Below are positions 13,798 through 26,139 of a stretch of 64,000 nt of DNA, piece by piece. Each line of letters starts with the position of its first letter. Position 1 is the first letter of the stretch. The DNA comes from Leptasterias polaris. Taxonomy: Eukaryota > Echinodermata > Asteroidea > Forcipulatida > Asteriidae. The stretch covers positions 496,001-560,000 of the forward strand of contig JAZGTN010000035.1 of NCBI GenBank assembly GCA_037783415.1, read 5' to 3'. The notes below the pieces were generated by a model, which saw nothing but the letters and a program-made list of their open reading frames with translations, did not search any database and was not told the DNA's origin. A program made the position numbers and the translations under genes.

Positions 13798-15325
13798 CTT
13801 GACTTTGTGATTACACGTGTTGTAAATTGACATTTTAATGTTTTAGTGCTCGGTAATTAGAAGTGCTCCGATCCTGATGTTGTTAACAAACACCCCATAC
13901 AATCAGCCTGCAAAAGATTCAAGCCTAGCGATTATATTATTACTGAGAATGCATTCCACCCTTCTTATAATTGTAGATGTTCGTGTTGCGTGAGAAAGTG
14001 TGCTGTATTTGTTTTACCGATTGAAGTCTGTAGTTTCCATAGTCTAAATTATTGATATCATGTGGCATTGCAGCGGAAGGGCCCGGCGCATGTACGTTTT
14101 ACTTCAAACTGCTTTTATTTTATTCATGAAAGTCCCCGCAGAATTGGAATGAAATAGAATAAATAAACATATCACAACGAACAATATATTGATAATGTCC
14201 CCCCCCCCCCCCCCCCCCCCCCCCCCATCACGAGATCGTGTATACCGTCGCCCAGCTTGGACAGAGAATTCCCGGCTTAATTGAAGCTGGCTGACTCTTG
14301 GGGATTTAACGGTCCTTCGTACACACCATGGCCCCTCTCAAACTCTGTAACATGTTAAATGAATGTTGGTTTAAGGCCATGTAGCGTGTAATCGAGTTTT
14401 ATACACAACACGTCCCGATTTCATATATTTCAATTTTTTATGATTGAAAGCGACGCGTACGGGGTGTGCATTGAAGAAATATGACTGACGAGGTAGGCCT
14501 GGTCATTCCCTTATGGGAGTAAGTTGTTATTGTTTCATATCGTTGAGTCGGGAACCAGGTACCTCAAGTGTAGCCCCGATACTCTAACGTAACCCATGCT
14601 ACGTCAGGAACAGGATTGAGGGCTACATTTAAATCCCTCGATACAGTTTTAGGTGTATAGTTGGAGCTATATTTAGTTTCCAGTCTACATTTTGGTATTG
14701 GACTATACATTTAGTTGCCATACACTCGGGTAAAGAATTGTCTACGTTAACTTCATTTTTGTACAAGTCAGTCGCGGACTGCCAGCATCTGTTGCGGCTC
14801 TGGCTTCATCAGCCAAAGTCAAATCCAAAGCCACTCAATTCGGATATGACCCTCCGCACCAGTACGCTTGCATAAACTTGTCCAGTCATCCCTGCGTACT
14901 CCCTTTGACGTCACGATTCGATTTCCCATTCGTGTGAAGCATGACCTGGCCTCCTTTAACATGCCTCAGTCGTAGCATGAGTGTTTCTATCTGGACAATT
15001 CATTGTTTTGGGGGATGGGTTTAAAAGAAGTATTAAATGGCTGGAGAGAAAACTAATGTAGAATACTAAAGTTTGTGGGGGCTGGGAAACAAATTTAAGT
15101 TCTGCACAGCCATTTTGTCTGTCTTGTGTTCTTCTCGTTACGATGCTTCTTGTTGCGATAGAGCAAGGTATTCTTGGGTGAGGGGTGGCGCGGCAAGATC
15201 GTACACCCCTGGAAACGAGGTTGTTGCATCACCTGAAGAGTCGAAAGTCTGGTTCCTCCTGTCGTTTATTGGGTCTTTTGAACGCCGAAAAGACTATACT
15301 CACCAACGTTGTTGTCGCAACTAGT
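13798..15325. other. Non-coding, no exon recognised
   Basis: It contains the poly-C run. At 14560-14720 are phrases like gggctacatttaaatccc that recur at 26265-26530. A minor frame at 15073-15324 abuts the left inverted repeat of the retrotransposon-bearing element and matches nothing I know. Confidence 0.4.
14199..14226. repeat. Poly-C homopolymer, 28 bp
   Basis: An uninterrupted run of C follows gataatgt. Runs this long are prone to length error in assembly. On the minus strand it could form G-quadruplex structure. Confidence 0.95.
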
Positions 15326-15475
15326 CCAGGAGAACAGAACATGAACCGTGACATGGAGTACAACTAACATTTTTTTGCTGAAATGAGTCCACCAGGGTGT
15401 CCCTTTTAAGAAATTGAGGCATGCCCAGCTGGCAGGGTTGAGCATTTTTTGTTATTGCAAAATTTCACATTTCCA
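15326..15475. repeat. Left arm of inverted repeat flanking the retrotransposon
   Basis: Positions 15419-15450 are the exact reverse complement of 17991-18022 (32 of 32 bases). Further similarity extends outward through gagtacaacta and agtccaggag. The outer boundary is not sharp. Confidence 0.8.
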
Positions 15476-15697
15476 TTAGTTTGTATGGTAAAGCTCATCA
15501 GAATGTCATTTATTTGATAACGACAGAACCCTTTTATCACAATTCTGTCTCAATAAGTGTTAGGTCAGTGTACTAACCAAATATTGTATGTAGAGATTTC
15601 AGACATGTTGTAAACAATATTAGTGAACTACTTTAGCTCACCTTGGTGAAACTATGTAATCAACAGCTTACGTTTTGCTGATCTAACCATTGACCTG

Positions 15698-17460
15698 GTG
15701 CCACCTGCACATTTTGCAACATTTCCATACATTTATAACATGTGTACAATATACAAAGAGTTCAATATGGGCTTCACTAAACTGTTCACTATGAACGACC
15801 TGCTTCTTGCCATCAAAGCAATGAAAAACAACAAAGCTGCTGGACTTGATGACTTCCTCTGCGAGCAGATCAAACACCTCGGACCAGGTGCCCTCAAGTG
15901 GCTCCTCAACATGTTCAACAAATGCCTGAGCACTAACAATATCCCAAAGCTATGGAGGAAAGCCAAAGTTGTTGCCCTGCTGAAGCCTGGCAATGACCCA
16001 GCCAGTCCAAAGAGCTACAGACCTATATCCCTACTGTGCCATAAAGCTATTCGAGCGGCTTATCCTCAACCGCATCGCCCCTTTCGTGGATGAACATCTT
16101 ATTCCGGAACAAGCAGGGTTTAGGCCAGGAAAGTCATGCACTGACCAACTCCTAAACCTTACCCAGTTCATTGAGGATGGCTATGAGGGTAAGCTAATCA
16201 CCGGAGCCGCTTTCGTTTACCACTCTGTTGCCTACGACACCGTGAACCACAGAATCCTCATCAAGAAGATCTTTGAGCTGACAAAGAATGTAAGACTGAC
16301 TGGACTCATCCAGACATTGCTGTCCAACCGGCAATTTTTGTGGTCCTCAACGGCAATCGCAGCAGATGGCGCAGACAGAAAAATGGCCTCCCATAAACAA
16401 GGAAGTGTGCTTGCACCACTTCTCTTTAACGTGTACACGAACGACCAACCGATCCATCCAAACACCAGGAGCTTCCTCTACGCTGATGATCTCTGCATAG
16501 CTACCCAGAACCAGTCTTTCGTGAAGTTGGAAGAGTCCCTCAGCGATGCCCTGGCCGGACTCATCCCATACTACTCGACCAACCACCTTAGAGCTAACCC
16601 TGAAAAAACTCAGATAAGTGCATTCTACCTCAAGAACAGGGATGCTAACCATCACCTAAGAATCAGATGGTATGGGAAAAGGCTGAAGTACACTCACAAC
16701 CCAGTCTACCTATAGGCGTCACACTGGATCGCTCTCTTACCTACAAGAACCACATTGCCAACACAAAGGCAAAAGTTGGAGCCCGCAATAGCATTCTCAA
16801 GAAGCTAGCCAACTCCAACTGGTGGACTGATGCCAGAACAATCAGGACAACAGCCCTTGCGCTTTGCTTCTCTGCTGCGGAGTATGCATGATCACCAGTA
16901 TGGAGTAGATCGGCCCATGCGCCCAAGATTGACCCAGCTCTTAATTCATCCTGCAGAGCAGTCACTGGTTGCCTTAGGCCAACTAAAGTTGAAGACCTCT
17001 ACCTGCTTTGCGGTATTGCCCCACCACACATCAGAAGGTTGGTCTTGTCACAGAAAGAAAAGGACAAACAAGAAAACAATCCACTCCACCCACTCTTCCA
17101 ACAACAGCCAGTGGGCAAGCGGCTCAAATCCAGACACAGCTTTCTGACCGCTGTAGAGCCACACCAGCCCTCACAACCAAAGGATGACCTTGTGGTCCAA
17201 CCACCTCCAGACCACTCCACATAAACTCTCTCTCAGCCCAAAGGAATCCCTCGCATCCTGCTCCAATGAGACTTGGCCTTTTTGGCTAAGGCTCAACCGC
17301 CTATTAAGAACTGGCTACGGTTGTTGCAGAGTCCAAATGCAGAGGTGGGGGTTCGGAGACGAACAAACAGCATGTGAATGCGGCCAGGAACAGACAGTGG
17401 AACACCTGCTAGTCTGCGCACATCCTGCCAGAGCCATGCATCCAAGATGACCTGGAAGCC
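15698..17460 (+). pseudogene. Broken non-LTR retrotransposon reverse transcriptase (Jockey/I-like)
   Basis: The conserved reverse transcriptase blocks appear in order: NNKAAGLDDFLCEQIKHLG, YRPISLLC, FERLILNRI, PEQAGFRPGKSCTDQLLNL, AYDTVNHRILIKKI, QGSVLAPLLFNVYTND, FLYADDLCIATQ (catalytic Asp pair) and YLGVTLDRSLTYKNHI. A C-terminal CECGQEQTVEHLLVC zinc-knuckle-like motif follows at about 17375. Frames change near 16040, twice at about 16335 and 16385, near 16700 and near 17200. A stop codon interrupts at 16889-16891. The endonuclease and ORF1 are missing, so this is a 5'-truncated dead copy. The placement in the Jockey/I group (perhaps Daphne) is from motif style only. Confidence 0.9.
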
Positions 17461-17959
17461 ATGAACTGCCATGCCAGAGCCTGTGTGGTACAAATGTTGT
17501 TACCCTACCCTCACCATATACGCCATAGATGATAAGCGGACATCACTTTCAACATAACAAACCATTTAATATAATGCCAATATGTAGACACATTGGGAAG
17601 GCATATGACCCCTCATTGTAGCTTTCAGAACACTCTTTAACGTACGTGGAAACAAGCAGAATTGGTAAACTTACCTGTGATTGTATTTGCAACAGTAGAA
17701 CGTTTGTGTTACACGAACTTTGTTGTCATAAATGTCCACATGCTAGCATGACAGTTGCACTTCTTTGCACCCATTTGACCTTTTTATGACCTTGCATGAA
17801 GGTCAAAGGTCGTTATGTTTAGTATAATTAAAAAGAGACTGGCCCAGATATCAAATGAAGGGGTAATTTTTTATGTGTTAGAAAAACTGCAAAAGTCCTG
17901 TATAGAAAGGTTACCCCTACTCCCTTAGTGATTGTATAACTTTTGTTATAGTTTGTGTT
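17461..17959. other. Non-coding part of the same composite element
   Basis: The sequence between the end of the reverse transcriptase and the right arm is AT-rich. It contains repeated tttgacc/ggtcaaa phrases near 17775-17810 that can pair. No gene was seen. Confidence 0.4.
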
Positions 17960-18115
17960 ACAAATGTAATATATTTTGTTGGGTTTTAGAAAAAAATGCT
18001 CAACCCTGCCAGCTGGGCATGCATCAGAATTGGTAACCAGACAACCTGAAGAACTTATTTCTGCAAAAAAATCTTAGTTGTACTCAATATCACGCTTCAC
18101 CTAAATTTGGGGGTT
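17960..18115. repeat. Right arm of inverted repeat flanking the retrotransposon
   Basis: This is the reverse-complement partner of 15326-15475; the exact core is 17991-18022. The two arms enclose about 2.5 kb including the whole reverse transcriptase remnant, so the retroelement may sit inside a DNA-transposon-like unit. Confidence 0.8.
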
Positions 18116-19421
18116 TGGCTCCTGGACTAAACCCAACGGCTAAAAGCCTTAAGCCGAAGTTGAACAGGGTACGAGACAAACATGGCCGTGTGCACACACG
18201 GCAGTATCTGAACGCTTTAATTACTGCATGGAAATTCAAAGCACATCATGGATACCTCGGCAAGTGTGTTAATGCAACGACTCTAGAGTTCCCCCATCAA
18301 CAAGGTATAAACAGGTCGAGGCTGTGTCAGTTTTAAAAGAACTAATTCTTTGGCTTTCAAATTAGAAACCGTCAGCGAGATTTGGCGCACTGAACCGTTA
18401 ATCGATTTAGAAAAAGCGGGCGGAGAGCAGGAGGGGTTGCCAAGGTTTTTTAATAATAAATCGTCTGGGTTTGAAGAGTAGAAGGCGAGGAGGGGAAGAG
18501 AAAGGTGGGAACTCGGGAGTAGTACATCACTTCTGGATGTTTACCGCTGACCTATTCCTGGAGAGGTGACACGCAGATATCACTTCCACAGTCAACAAAA
18601 TAGGATTTCTAAAGAACTCGGGCTTTTTGGGACTGTATAGTTTAATGTGACCGTCGTGTGGTGCGTGCCTAAATCAGGTCTGAGAACACTCCGGCCGTGT
18701 CCCCACCGTAAGGAGGCGTTATTGATCGGCCTAGCCTTCTTGAGTGCTTTGCTTCGACTTTTTTTTTTTTTTTTTTTTTTTTTCATTCGTACTTTTTTTC
18801 TTTTCTTTCTTTCTTCTATACGCAAGTACATGTCTCGACTACCAAACCGTGTGTATATATTTTTTTCTTTATTTCGAATAATATCAGGTCATGGCACCTG
18901 CTGGGTCAGTGGTGAATGGACAGTGGACACCCCGTCCCCCTTTTTTCGTCTCATCCAAAATCATATAATGCATTTCCCTCCGGATCATTTTTAAGTGGAC
19001 TTTTCTCTCTATATCGCGACTTGATATCGCCAAGATTGGGAGATGAGTGGGGCGATGTTGTCACGGCAACGGCCCCGGTCAAGGCGCTTTCAGAGCGTCT
19101 CCGCTTCACCTCTCTTCTATAAAACGGGTTAATTCACAGGGATACGGTGTGACATTAGCTGACCGAGTTTCAGAAGCAAGCTTGATGGGTAAATATGTAT
19201 CTTTTCCCCGGTTTAATGAAGGCCTCTTATTCGCTTCTCTTTTCATCGCCGGCAATTCGCAACCCTTGGATTGTGTGAGATCATGATATCGTTCGGTAAC
19301 CTAATAATAATGTGATCTATATATAGGAGAGACATCCTAAGCTCCACTAGTGTATTAAGGGGCAGTGCAGGAAAGACAAAATAAGATAGTCTCCAATTTG
19401 TACGTCAGCACCTGTCGAAGG
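18116..19421. other. Non-coding, includes a poly-T tract
   Basis: Poly-T occupies about 18759-18783, with a T-rich stretch to 18805. A 73-codon frame at 18115-18336 reads through with no known motif. No exon was recognised. Confidence 0.4.
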
Positions 19422-20718
19422 TACGGAGCCCCTAAAGGGACAGGTAAAAAAAAAAGTTGAAAAGGGGGGAAAAAATATATACATATTTCGTTCCCTCGAA
19501 ATATTATTTCGTTCCCTCGAAATATTATTTCGTTCCCTCGAAATATTATTTCGTTCCCTCGAAATACTAATTCGTTCCCTCGAAATATTATTTCGTTACC
19601 TCGAAATCATTTCGTTACCTCGAAATCATTTCGTTCCCTCGAAATATTATTTCGTCCCCTCGAAATATTATTTCGTTCCCTCGAAATGTTATTTCGTTCC
19701 CTCGAATTATTATTTCGAAGGAACGAAATAGATTATTTCGATCGAACGAATTAATTTATTTCGTTCCCTCGAAATCATTTCGTTCCCACGAAATCATTTC
19801 GTTACCTCGAAATCATTTCGTTCCCTCGAAATCATTTCGTTCCCTCGAATTATTATTTCGTTACCTCGAAATCCTTTAACTGCTACGGAGACCATGAAAT
19901 GCCGTTTCATTTATTTCAGTATGCAAATAATATTCAGATTAGGCCATAATAATGAGCCATTGAGGAGACAGGTAAGAGAAACAATATTGAAATGTATTTC
20001 GTTCCCTCGAAATGACATTTCGTTCCCTCGAACACCTTGAACACCGTGCCCGAATCGTACCCCGATCTTGCATGGAGAAACACGTGCAGCATGCAACAGT
20101 TGTTTTTTTTGTTTTCAACTAGGAATGCTATTTCGAGGGAACGCAATATTATTTGCATACTGAAATAAATGAAACGGCATTTCATGGACTCCGTAGCAGT
20201 TAAAGGATTTCGAGGTAACGAAATAATAATTCGAGGGAACGAAATGATTTCGAGGGAACGAAATGATTTCGAGGGAACGAAATGATTTCGAGGTAACGAA
20301 ATGATTTCGTGGGAACGAAATGATTTCGAGGGAACGAAATAAATTAATTCGTTCGATCGAAATAATCTATTTCGTTCCTTCGAAATAATATTTCGAGGGA
20401 ACGAAATAATATTTCGAGGGAACGAAATAATATTTCGAGGGAACGAAATAATATTTCGAGGGAACGAAATAATATTTCGAGGGAACGAAATAATATTTCG
20501 AGGGGACGAAATAATATTTCGAGGGAACGAAATGATTTCGAGGTAACGAAATGATTTCGAGGGAACGAAATAATATTTCGAGGGAACGAATTAGTATTTC
20601 GAGGTAACGAAATAATATTTCGAGGGAACGAAATAATATTTCGAGGGAACGAAATATGTATATATTTTTTCCCCCCTTTTCAACTTTTTTTTTTACCTGT
20701 CCCTTTAGGGGCTCCGTA
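19422..20718. mobile_element. Foldback transposon with about 500-bp repetitive inverted arms
   Basis: The ends are TACGGAGCCCCTAAAGGGAC and its exact complement. The arms run from both ends to about 19935 and 20140 and consist mostly of an atttcgttccctcgaaat module repeated in one orientation on the left and complemented on the right. The module is itself palindromic. A roughly 200-bp unique middle separates the arms. The flanking direct repeat CGAAGG (19416-19421 and 20719-20724) is a perfect 6-bp target-site duplication. The long minus-strand frame at 20367-20789 is only this repeat translated. Confidence 0.92.
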
Positions 20719-23686
20719 CGAAGGGCTCCTGTGTAGTAATAAGAACAGGTTTGATGCCCGTGTAGTAAGAGGCCCAAGTATTTGTCCATGATTGAACACG
20801 CGATGATGTATTTACAAGTGCTCGGGGTGCAGTGATATGCTCTCTGGATAATGTTAGGGGGTATTAATGACAGTGAGAATAAGTCAGATGAGTCAAGAGA
20901 AAGTTCAACCTGTGACGGAAAGAAATATTGTCAACCTGGGCTTAGATGGAATACGAGACGGAATCTGAATTTGTTTCAATTCAAAATTAACCGTCGTAGT
21001 AATTATTGGTGTTGTCCAGTGGCGTAAACCAGCGGGGGCAGAGGTGGGACCCCTCTCCTCAGAACTATTGCCCCCTCTTGTCCCCCAAAAATGAGATCGA
21101 AAACACGCAAGACCCAAATAACACCCGGCCCTATTTTATGTCTTTGCATCCGCTTGCCCCTCCCCCAAAAAGTATATAGTTACGTCACCGTTGTTGTTGC
21201 TTTGTTTTTTGTTTTGACTGGGCTTTCTGTATGCTTATTTTATTTTATTTTTTCTCAATTGCTTTGAAGCTTTACAGCTTCATTTATTCAACAACAACAA
21301 ACAAACAATTATACATCAATTCCACATAATAAAGGTCCACAAATATAGCTATTAAATAGAAATCGATGAGAAACACAAAATTTAATAAAATAAAAACAGA
21401 TACAAGGTTATACAATTTAGCATGACATAATCACGTGATACGAAAAACCCAAGGAAATAATTAAAATTTTGTATGCTTATTTATTGAGTTAGTTGTCATT
21501 GTATTTAGTTAGTTAGTTTTAAGTTATATATTAATTTATTTGTTTATACATTTAGCCCCCCGTTCATTTATTTGTTCATTTATTGATTTATTTATGTATT
21601 TTTTTGTATTCCTTTATTTATCATAACTAATTTGTTTCTTTATTTTGTATTTCATTCTTGTGGTGGGGAGGGGGCTATTCTTTTGTCCTTTTGAGCCTGT
21701 AGTTAATGTAAATCTCTAAGTCTTGTAAATTGTTTCCGTTTTATTAAATTTAATAATACATGGTTTTTATTCGACGAAGATATAGTTTATAGTTGTAATG
21801 CATTGAGGTTGAAAGTTTTATTTCTTATCGGTGGCATTTGTTTTTGTGGGTTTGGGGGTTGTTGTTTTGTTTTGGGTTTTGGGGTTTTTTTTTTGGGGGG
21901 GGGGGGGGGGTTTTGGAGGGGGGTTATAGCTCTGTTGTCTGACACCTTTATTTTTTCCCCGGTATCCCTGTTTGATATCCTTGCAACCTGAACATCGCCG
22001 TCATCGATTTACTGTTTTGTTTAAATTAAACCGCGGTGATTAATGTTGACACCCTTTTTAATTAAAGAATTTGAGAAGTTATTATGTTCCAAGGTCTCCC
22101 GAAACAAGAACAAACACGAACTTCCGTCTTGGATCGATGGAGAATACGGACTTGTGCTGAATACCAACTCAGACAAGTCTTGAAAATTAAATAATACAAT
22201 CTGGAGAGAGATCAACGTTGTTACTGTAACCAAAGGCATAAATGATACTTTTGGGACAGGTGGGGCAACCACCCTCCCAAATTCGAACAAGACAGTGGGG
22301 GGAAATCCAGACGCAGGAAAAATAGACACCTTTTATCCGATCTTGAAATTAGGACAGTCGTTGTCGTATAGCTGTAGCCGCCAAATCCAGATACGGCCTA
22401 AACCCAGAGTTGCTCCTGATTGCGGTTTATGACCAATGTGCTCAATTTTAAAAACAAACAAACTAGCGCCCGAACTCAATTAAAATTTGCACTTTGTATT
22501 TATTGACCTTGAGAGTACCTCTGAGTATTATGGCTGCCGCAACAAAACAATTACAAGTAAAGGTATGCATTCAGTTCCAAAAATGTATAAAGTCATTTTG
22601 TGTTATTGTTGTTTTGAACTTTTCCTTTTGATTTTCATTTTGTTATTTCCCCCTAAATGTGTTACACGTGAAAAACACCGATGACCGATTTATGAAAACG
22701 TGGACAGATCATTCACGTGATAGTCTCGTTGCGGTTTAATTTGTGGGGACAGAAGAAAATACAAAATGGCTACACCATACTATAAAAGGTTTTCAGAATT
22801 AAACAGATTGTGGGGGTTTATTTGGATCCTTTTTTGATTTGTCTTTCAAAACTGACCCTTTGTTATGTTTATTCAACTGATGTAGATGCGCTGAATACCA
22901 AAACGGCATGTTGTGATAACTAAGTGAGAGATTGTTTACGAGTGATGAGAGAGGATTTGCGTTGTGGCAGCTTAACATGTCAAGAAAAAACAAATGTACA
23001 TCTAGAAGACAAATACAAGATAAACTCTAGATGCGATCTGGGCGAAACTTCCAGACGCCGTCCTGGTGTTAGCTCCAATTTGTTTTATTATTACAGATTT
23101 ATCCTTCTCTAATTTTTTTTCGTTCTTCTTTATTTTCTTTTAAATAATAAGGCGCCATGGCGGCCCGGCAGGGATCATTCGGTCATGTATATTTTATCTT
23201 TGAGTAATTAAACTTCACATGCCAACAATATTTATCTTTCCTCTATTGGCCATTTCTCGTGAGGCTCGGTTGAGGAAATGTGTTACTGCGACCGGTTTGA
23301 GGAGTGACGATTACAAATTCATTAGCACTGAATGACACGTGGTCGAACGTTTTACATTATGTATGCAGACATGTTACATCGTGAAGTGTGTTTATGTTTA
23401 ACTTTATGCCAGCCAAGATTCAGCAGTGACTCAGAAATGTAAAAAGGCAATTTAGGAATGGCATTTGAAGACAAACTGCAGATTTTGTAACTATCCATGC
23501 AGGGGGCGTGATTAGATTGAGTATGTAACTTCACTGATTATAAAGTTCATACCAAATTCTGCAGAGAAATTGTCCGTTTGAAATACTGTTCAAAGTCTAT
23601 AAAATAGCTTGTGAAGGTCGCTAAAATCGTCGATTGCCGCAGTCAAAATAAGCACTATACACTTTATTTGGGTAAATTTGTCTGAA
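20719..23686. other. Non-coding, low-complexity rich
   Basis: Positions 21180-21660 are dominated by ttatttattt-type sequence. A G-rich block is at 21840-21925 (13 consecutive G near 21894). Short frames elsewhere show no conserved peptide, and no exon was recognised. Confidence 0.4.
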
Positions 23687-23880
23687 AGTTTCATAGAGCT
23701 TCTGAAGCAGAACACAACTGCTGAACATATTTCTGCTTAGCAAAAATGAGCAGGATACCAGTCACAGATGGGACATGTTACATGGTATTTTGGCTGGTAA
23801 CCTCTTTCTGATATTAAGCAAACTTGTTTTATGCTTAGCTTACTTTTTGTGATTTAAAAGCAGCTCTACGCAATTGGTGC
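23687..23880. repeat. Family C dispersed repeat, diverged copy
   Basis: It contains ctgcttagcaaaaatgagcaggataccagt-like text and tggctggtaacc, as in the better-preserved copies next to it. It is about 190 bp long. Confidence 0.7.
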
Positions 23881-23900
23881 CAGGTGTCAGAATTGATCAG

Positions 23901-24329
23901 GGCTCAATTTCAAAGAGCTGCTTAAGCTCAAAAAGTAGCTAAGCACAACAACATTTTGCTTAGCAGAATAAGGTTACCAGCCAAACTACCATGTCACATG
24001 TACAATTGTTGACTGGTATCCTGCTCATTTCTGCTTAGCAGACAATTGTTTAGCAATATTTTCTGCTTAAGCAGCTCTATGAAATTGGGCCCTGTATCCG
24101 GATCCCATTGGGGCCTGACCCATTTCCGAGTCACTATGACCCGGACCCAATTTCATATAAGCAGAAGATATTGCTTAACAATTGTCTGCTAAGCAGAAAT
24201 GAGCAGGATACCAGTCAACAATTGTACATGTGACATGGTAGTTTGGCTGGTAACCTTATTCTGCTAAGCAAAATGTTGTTGTGCTTAGCTACTTTTTGAG
24301 CTTAAGCAGCTCTTTGAAATTGGGCCCTG
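23901..24329. repeat. Large near-perfect hairpin of family C repeat
   Basis: The arms 23901-24094 and 24144-24329 are reverse complements with only a handful of differences over about 185 bp. Shared phrases include gcttagcagaataaggttac and its complement. The loop is about 50 bp. Other single copies are at about 37970-38165, 45160-45305 and 57595-57690. Confidence 0.9.
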
Positions 24330-25987
24330 GACTCTGTGTCAAAATGACTCAGAAACGGGTCAAACTGACGCAGAATCCGAGTTAAAATCCCATTTCATAA
24401 CCAGTTCCCGGATCAGCCTGACCGTCCGGAATCGGGTCAAGGGATCTGGATCAGGTTCAATTCTCTTTTTAGAATGTATAGTCATGGATGCGCTGAGAAG
24501 AGCCTTTTATAGACTATGTTACCTTTGTTTACAGAAACAGTGACCTTGTACATTATAATGCATTTCCTGACAGGGCAAGATACTACACAGGCCATATGGG
24601 GGGAAAAAAATAATCATAATTTTCACATAAATTCAAGAATTACAAAAGAAACAGCTGTACAGATTTTGAGATCTCCTCCCTTTCTTCATATCAAAAGTTG
24701 AGAAAAAACAGACAGTGCAATCTCCATAAAACATAAGATTTAGTGTATTCTTCCATTGAGCTGCGTACAAACTGTGCCTGCAGGAAGTCCAGGCTCTGTG
24801 GCTCTTTTGTAAACATGTGATGTCACAGGTCACATGGTCTATATACTCGACGTTTCAGCCAGTTATTCTTGTACCACGCTTTCAAACTAAGTACACACAA
24901 AAATCGACCAGCAGACTGGAAAGAGAACTATTGAATAGTCAAGCATCATTAGGCAGAAGTAGAAGACATTACGTTCTCATTTATAATTATAATTATTTTT
25001 TTTATAATTATGTTCCCAAGGCGACCCTGAGTGGAAAAACATTTATGAGCTTTGTGAATCGGTTAAGTGTTTTTGTGATGTCTGTTTGCTGTGATGTATA
25101 AGTTGTTCTGACCAAACGGTATACTCGATCAGTTCTTAGCTCGGTTTTAGGATTTTTTTATATACTTTTTATTTGAGATGGCGGATTCTACAAAAAAATT
25201 AACGTTGAGTGGAATCGGCTCATAAATTATAACCATTTTTATTTATTAAGATTTACTTGAGACCAATAATATCACTCCGCAGCAGTGGAGATAATACGAG
25301 AAGTCCCTCGATCTAATCGATATACCAGTCCCCTGATTTTCTCCTGTTTACTCCAAGAGTCAACATTGACCTCTTGCACCTGACGTCACACGCGCTATTG
25401 TCTACCACGCTCTCCAATTTGGGAAGCAATGGTAAACGTCGTGTCGCACTAATTGACTACTTGTATAACACCCGGGAACATTGACTTCTAAAACGACGCA
25501 ACTAAGATTATTGTGATGATGACGTCATGTGAATTGGGTCAATACAGCAGGACAAGTTCTTATCAGAACTATAGTATTATCTCCTGAATGTTCCTAATCT
25601 ACTCTGCGGCAGTGTGGACCGATAGCTCAACAATTCTTTACACAGCAAGGAAATGTTACGGCAAACCCAGTGACATACCCAGACGTTTGCATTATTTGGG
25701 GAGGGGTGGGCAAGCGGGGGCAAATACGTAATTTGGGCATGGCTATTTAATGTATGGAACCGCTCATTTAAACATGTTTTGATCCCCCCCCCCCCTCCCC
25801 CGATACTCCACTGCGAAAACCAAATATACAACACTTACTCTTAATTAAAATATGTTTCAATTTAGGACTACTTATCAAAAATTCCATCGCGAACGCGTCG
25901 ATGGTCAAATATGAACTCTGTTTTAAATTATTGTACTCATTCGACATCCTGATTATTTGTAGTGTTCTCCCGCTTCTTCTCTTTCAG
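24330..25987. other. Non-coding, upstream of first receptor exon in window
   Basis: No exon was recognised. A C-rich run lies at 25786-25800. Presumably this is the 3' part of a large intron, since the first exon here begins mid-codon. Confidence 0.5.
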
Positions 25988-26139
25988 TTTGTGGCAACGG
26001 TAATTGTGAGACCAAAGAGAACGAAACTTGCTCGACATGCCCGGCAGATTGCGACCGATGCCCTCTACCAAAGGGAGCAGTGGCCGCCATTGCTTGTTCA
26101 TGTGTCGTTGTAATGGCGGTCTTCTGCGTTGTTATTGGG
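25988..26139 (+). CDS. Receptor GC exon 1 of window: Cys-rich stalk and transmembrane helix
   Basis: The acceptor is tctctttcag and the donor GGG|gtaagt. The exon enters with 2 nt of a codon and leaves in phase 0. The first half reads [14 protein letters not shown] then [10 protein letters not shown], a Cys-dense knot with an N-glycosylation sequon (NET). The second half is about 20 hydrophobic residues ([20 protein letters not shown]), the membrane span. The exon before it must end in phase 1, and I could not find it in 1-25987. Confidence 0.88.

Noticed and set aside
20367..20789. 140-codon minus-strand frame with repeated YYFVPSK units
   Set aside because: It is the translated foldback repeat module, so it is not evidence of a protein.
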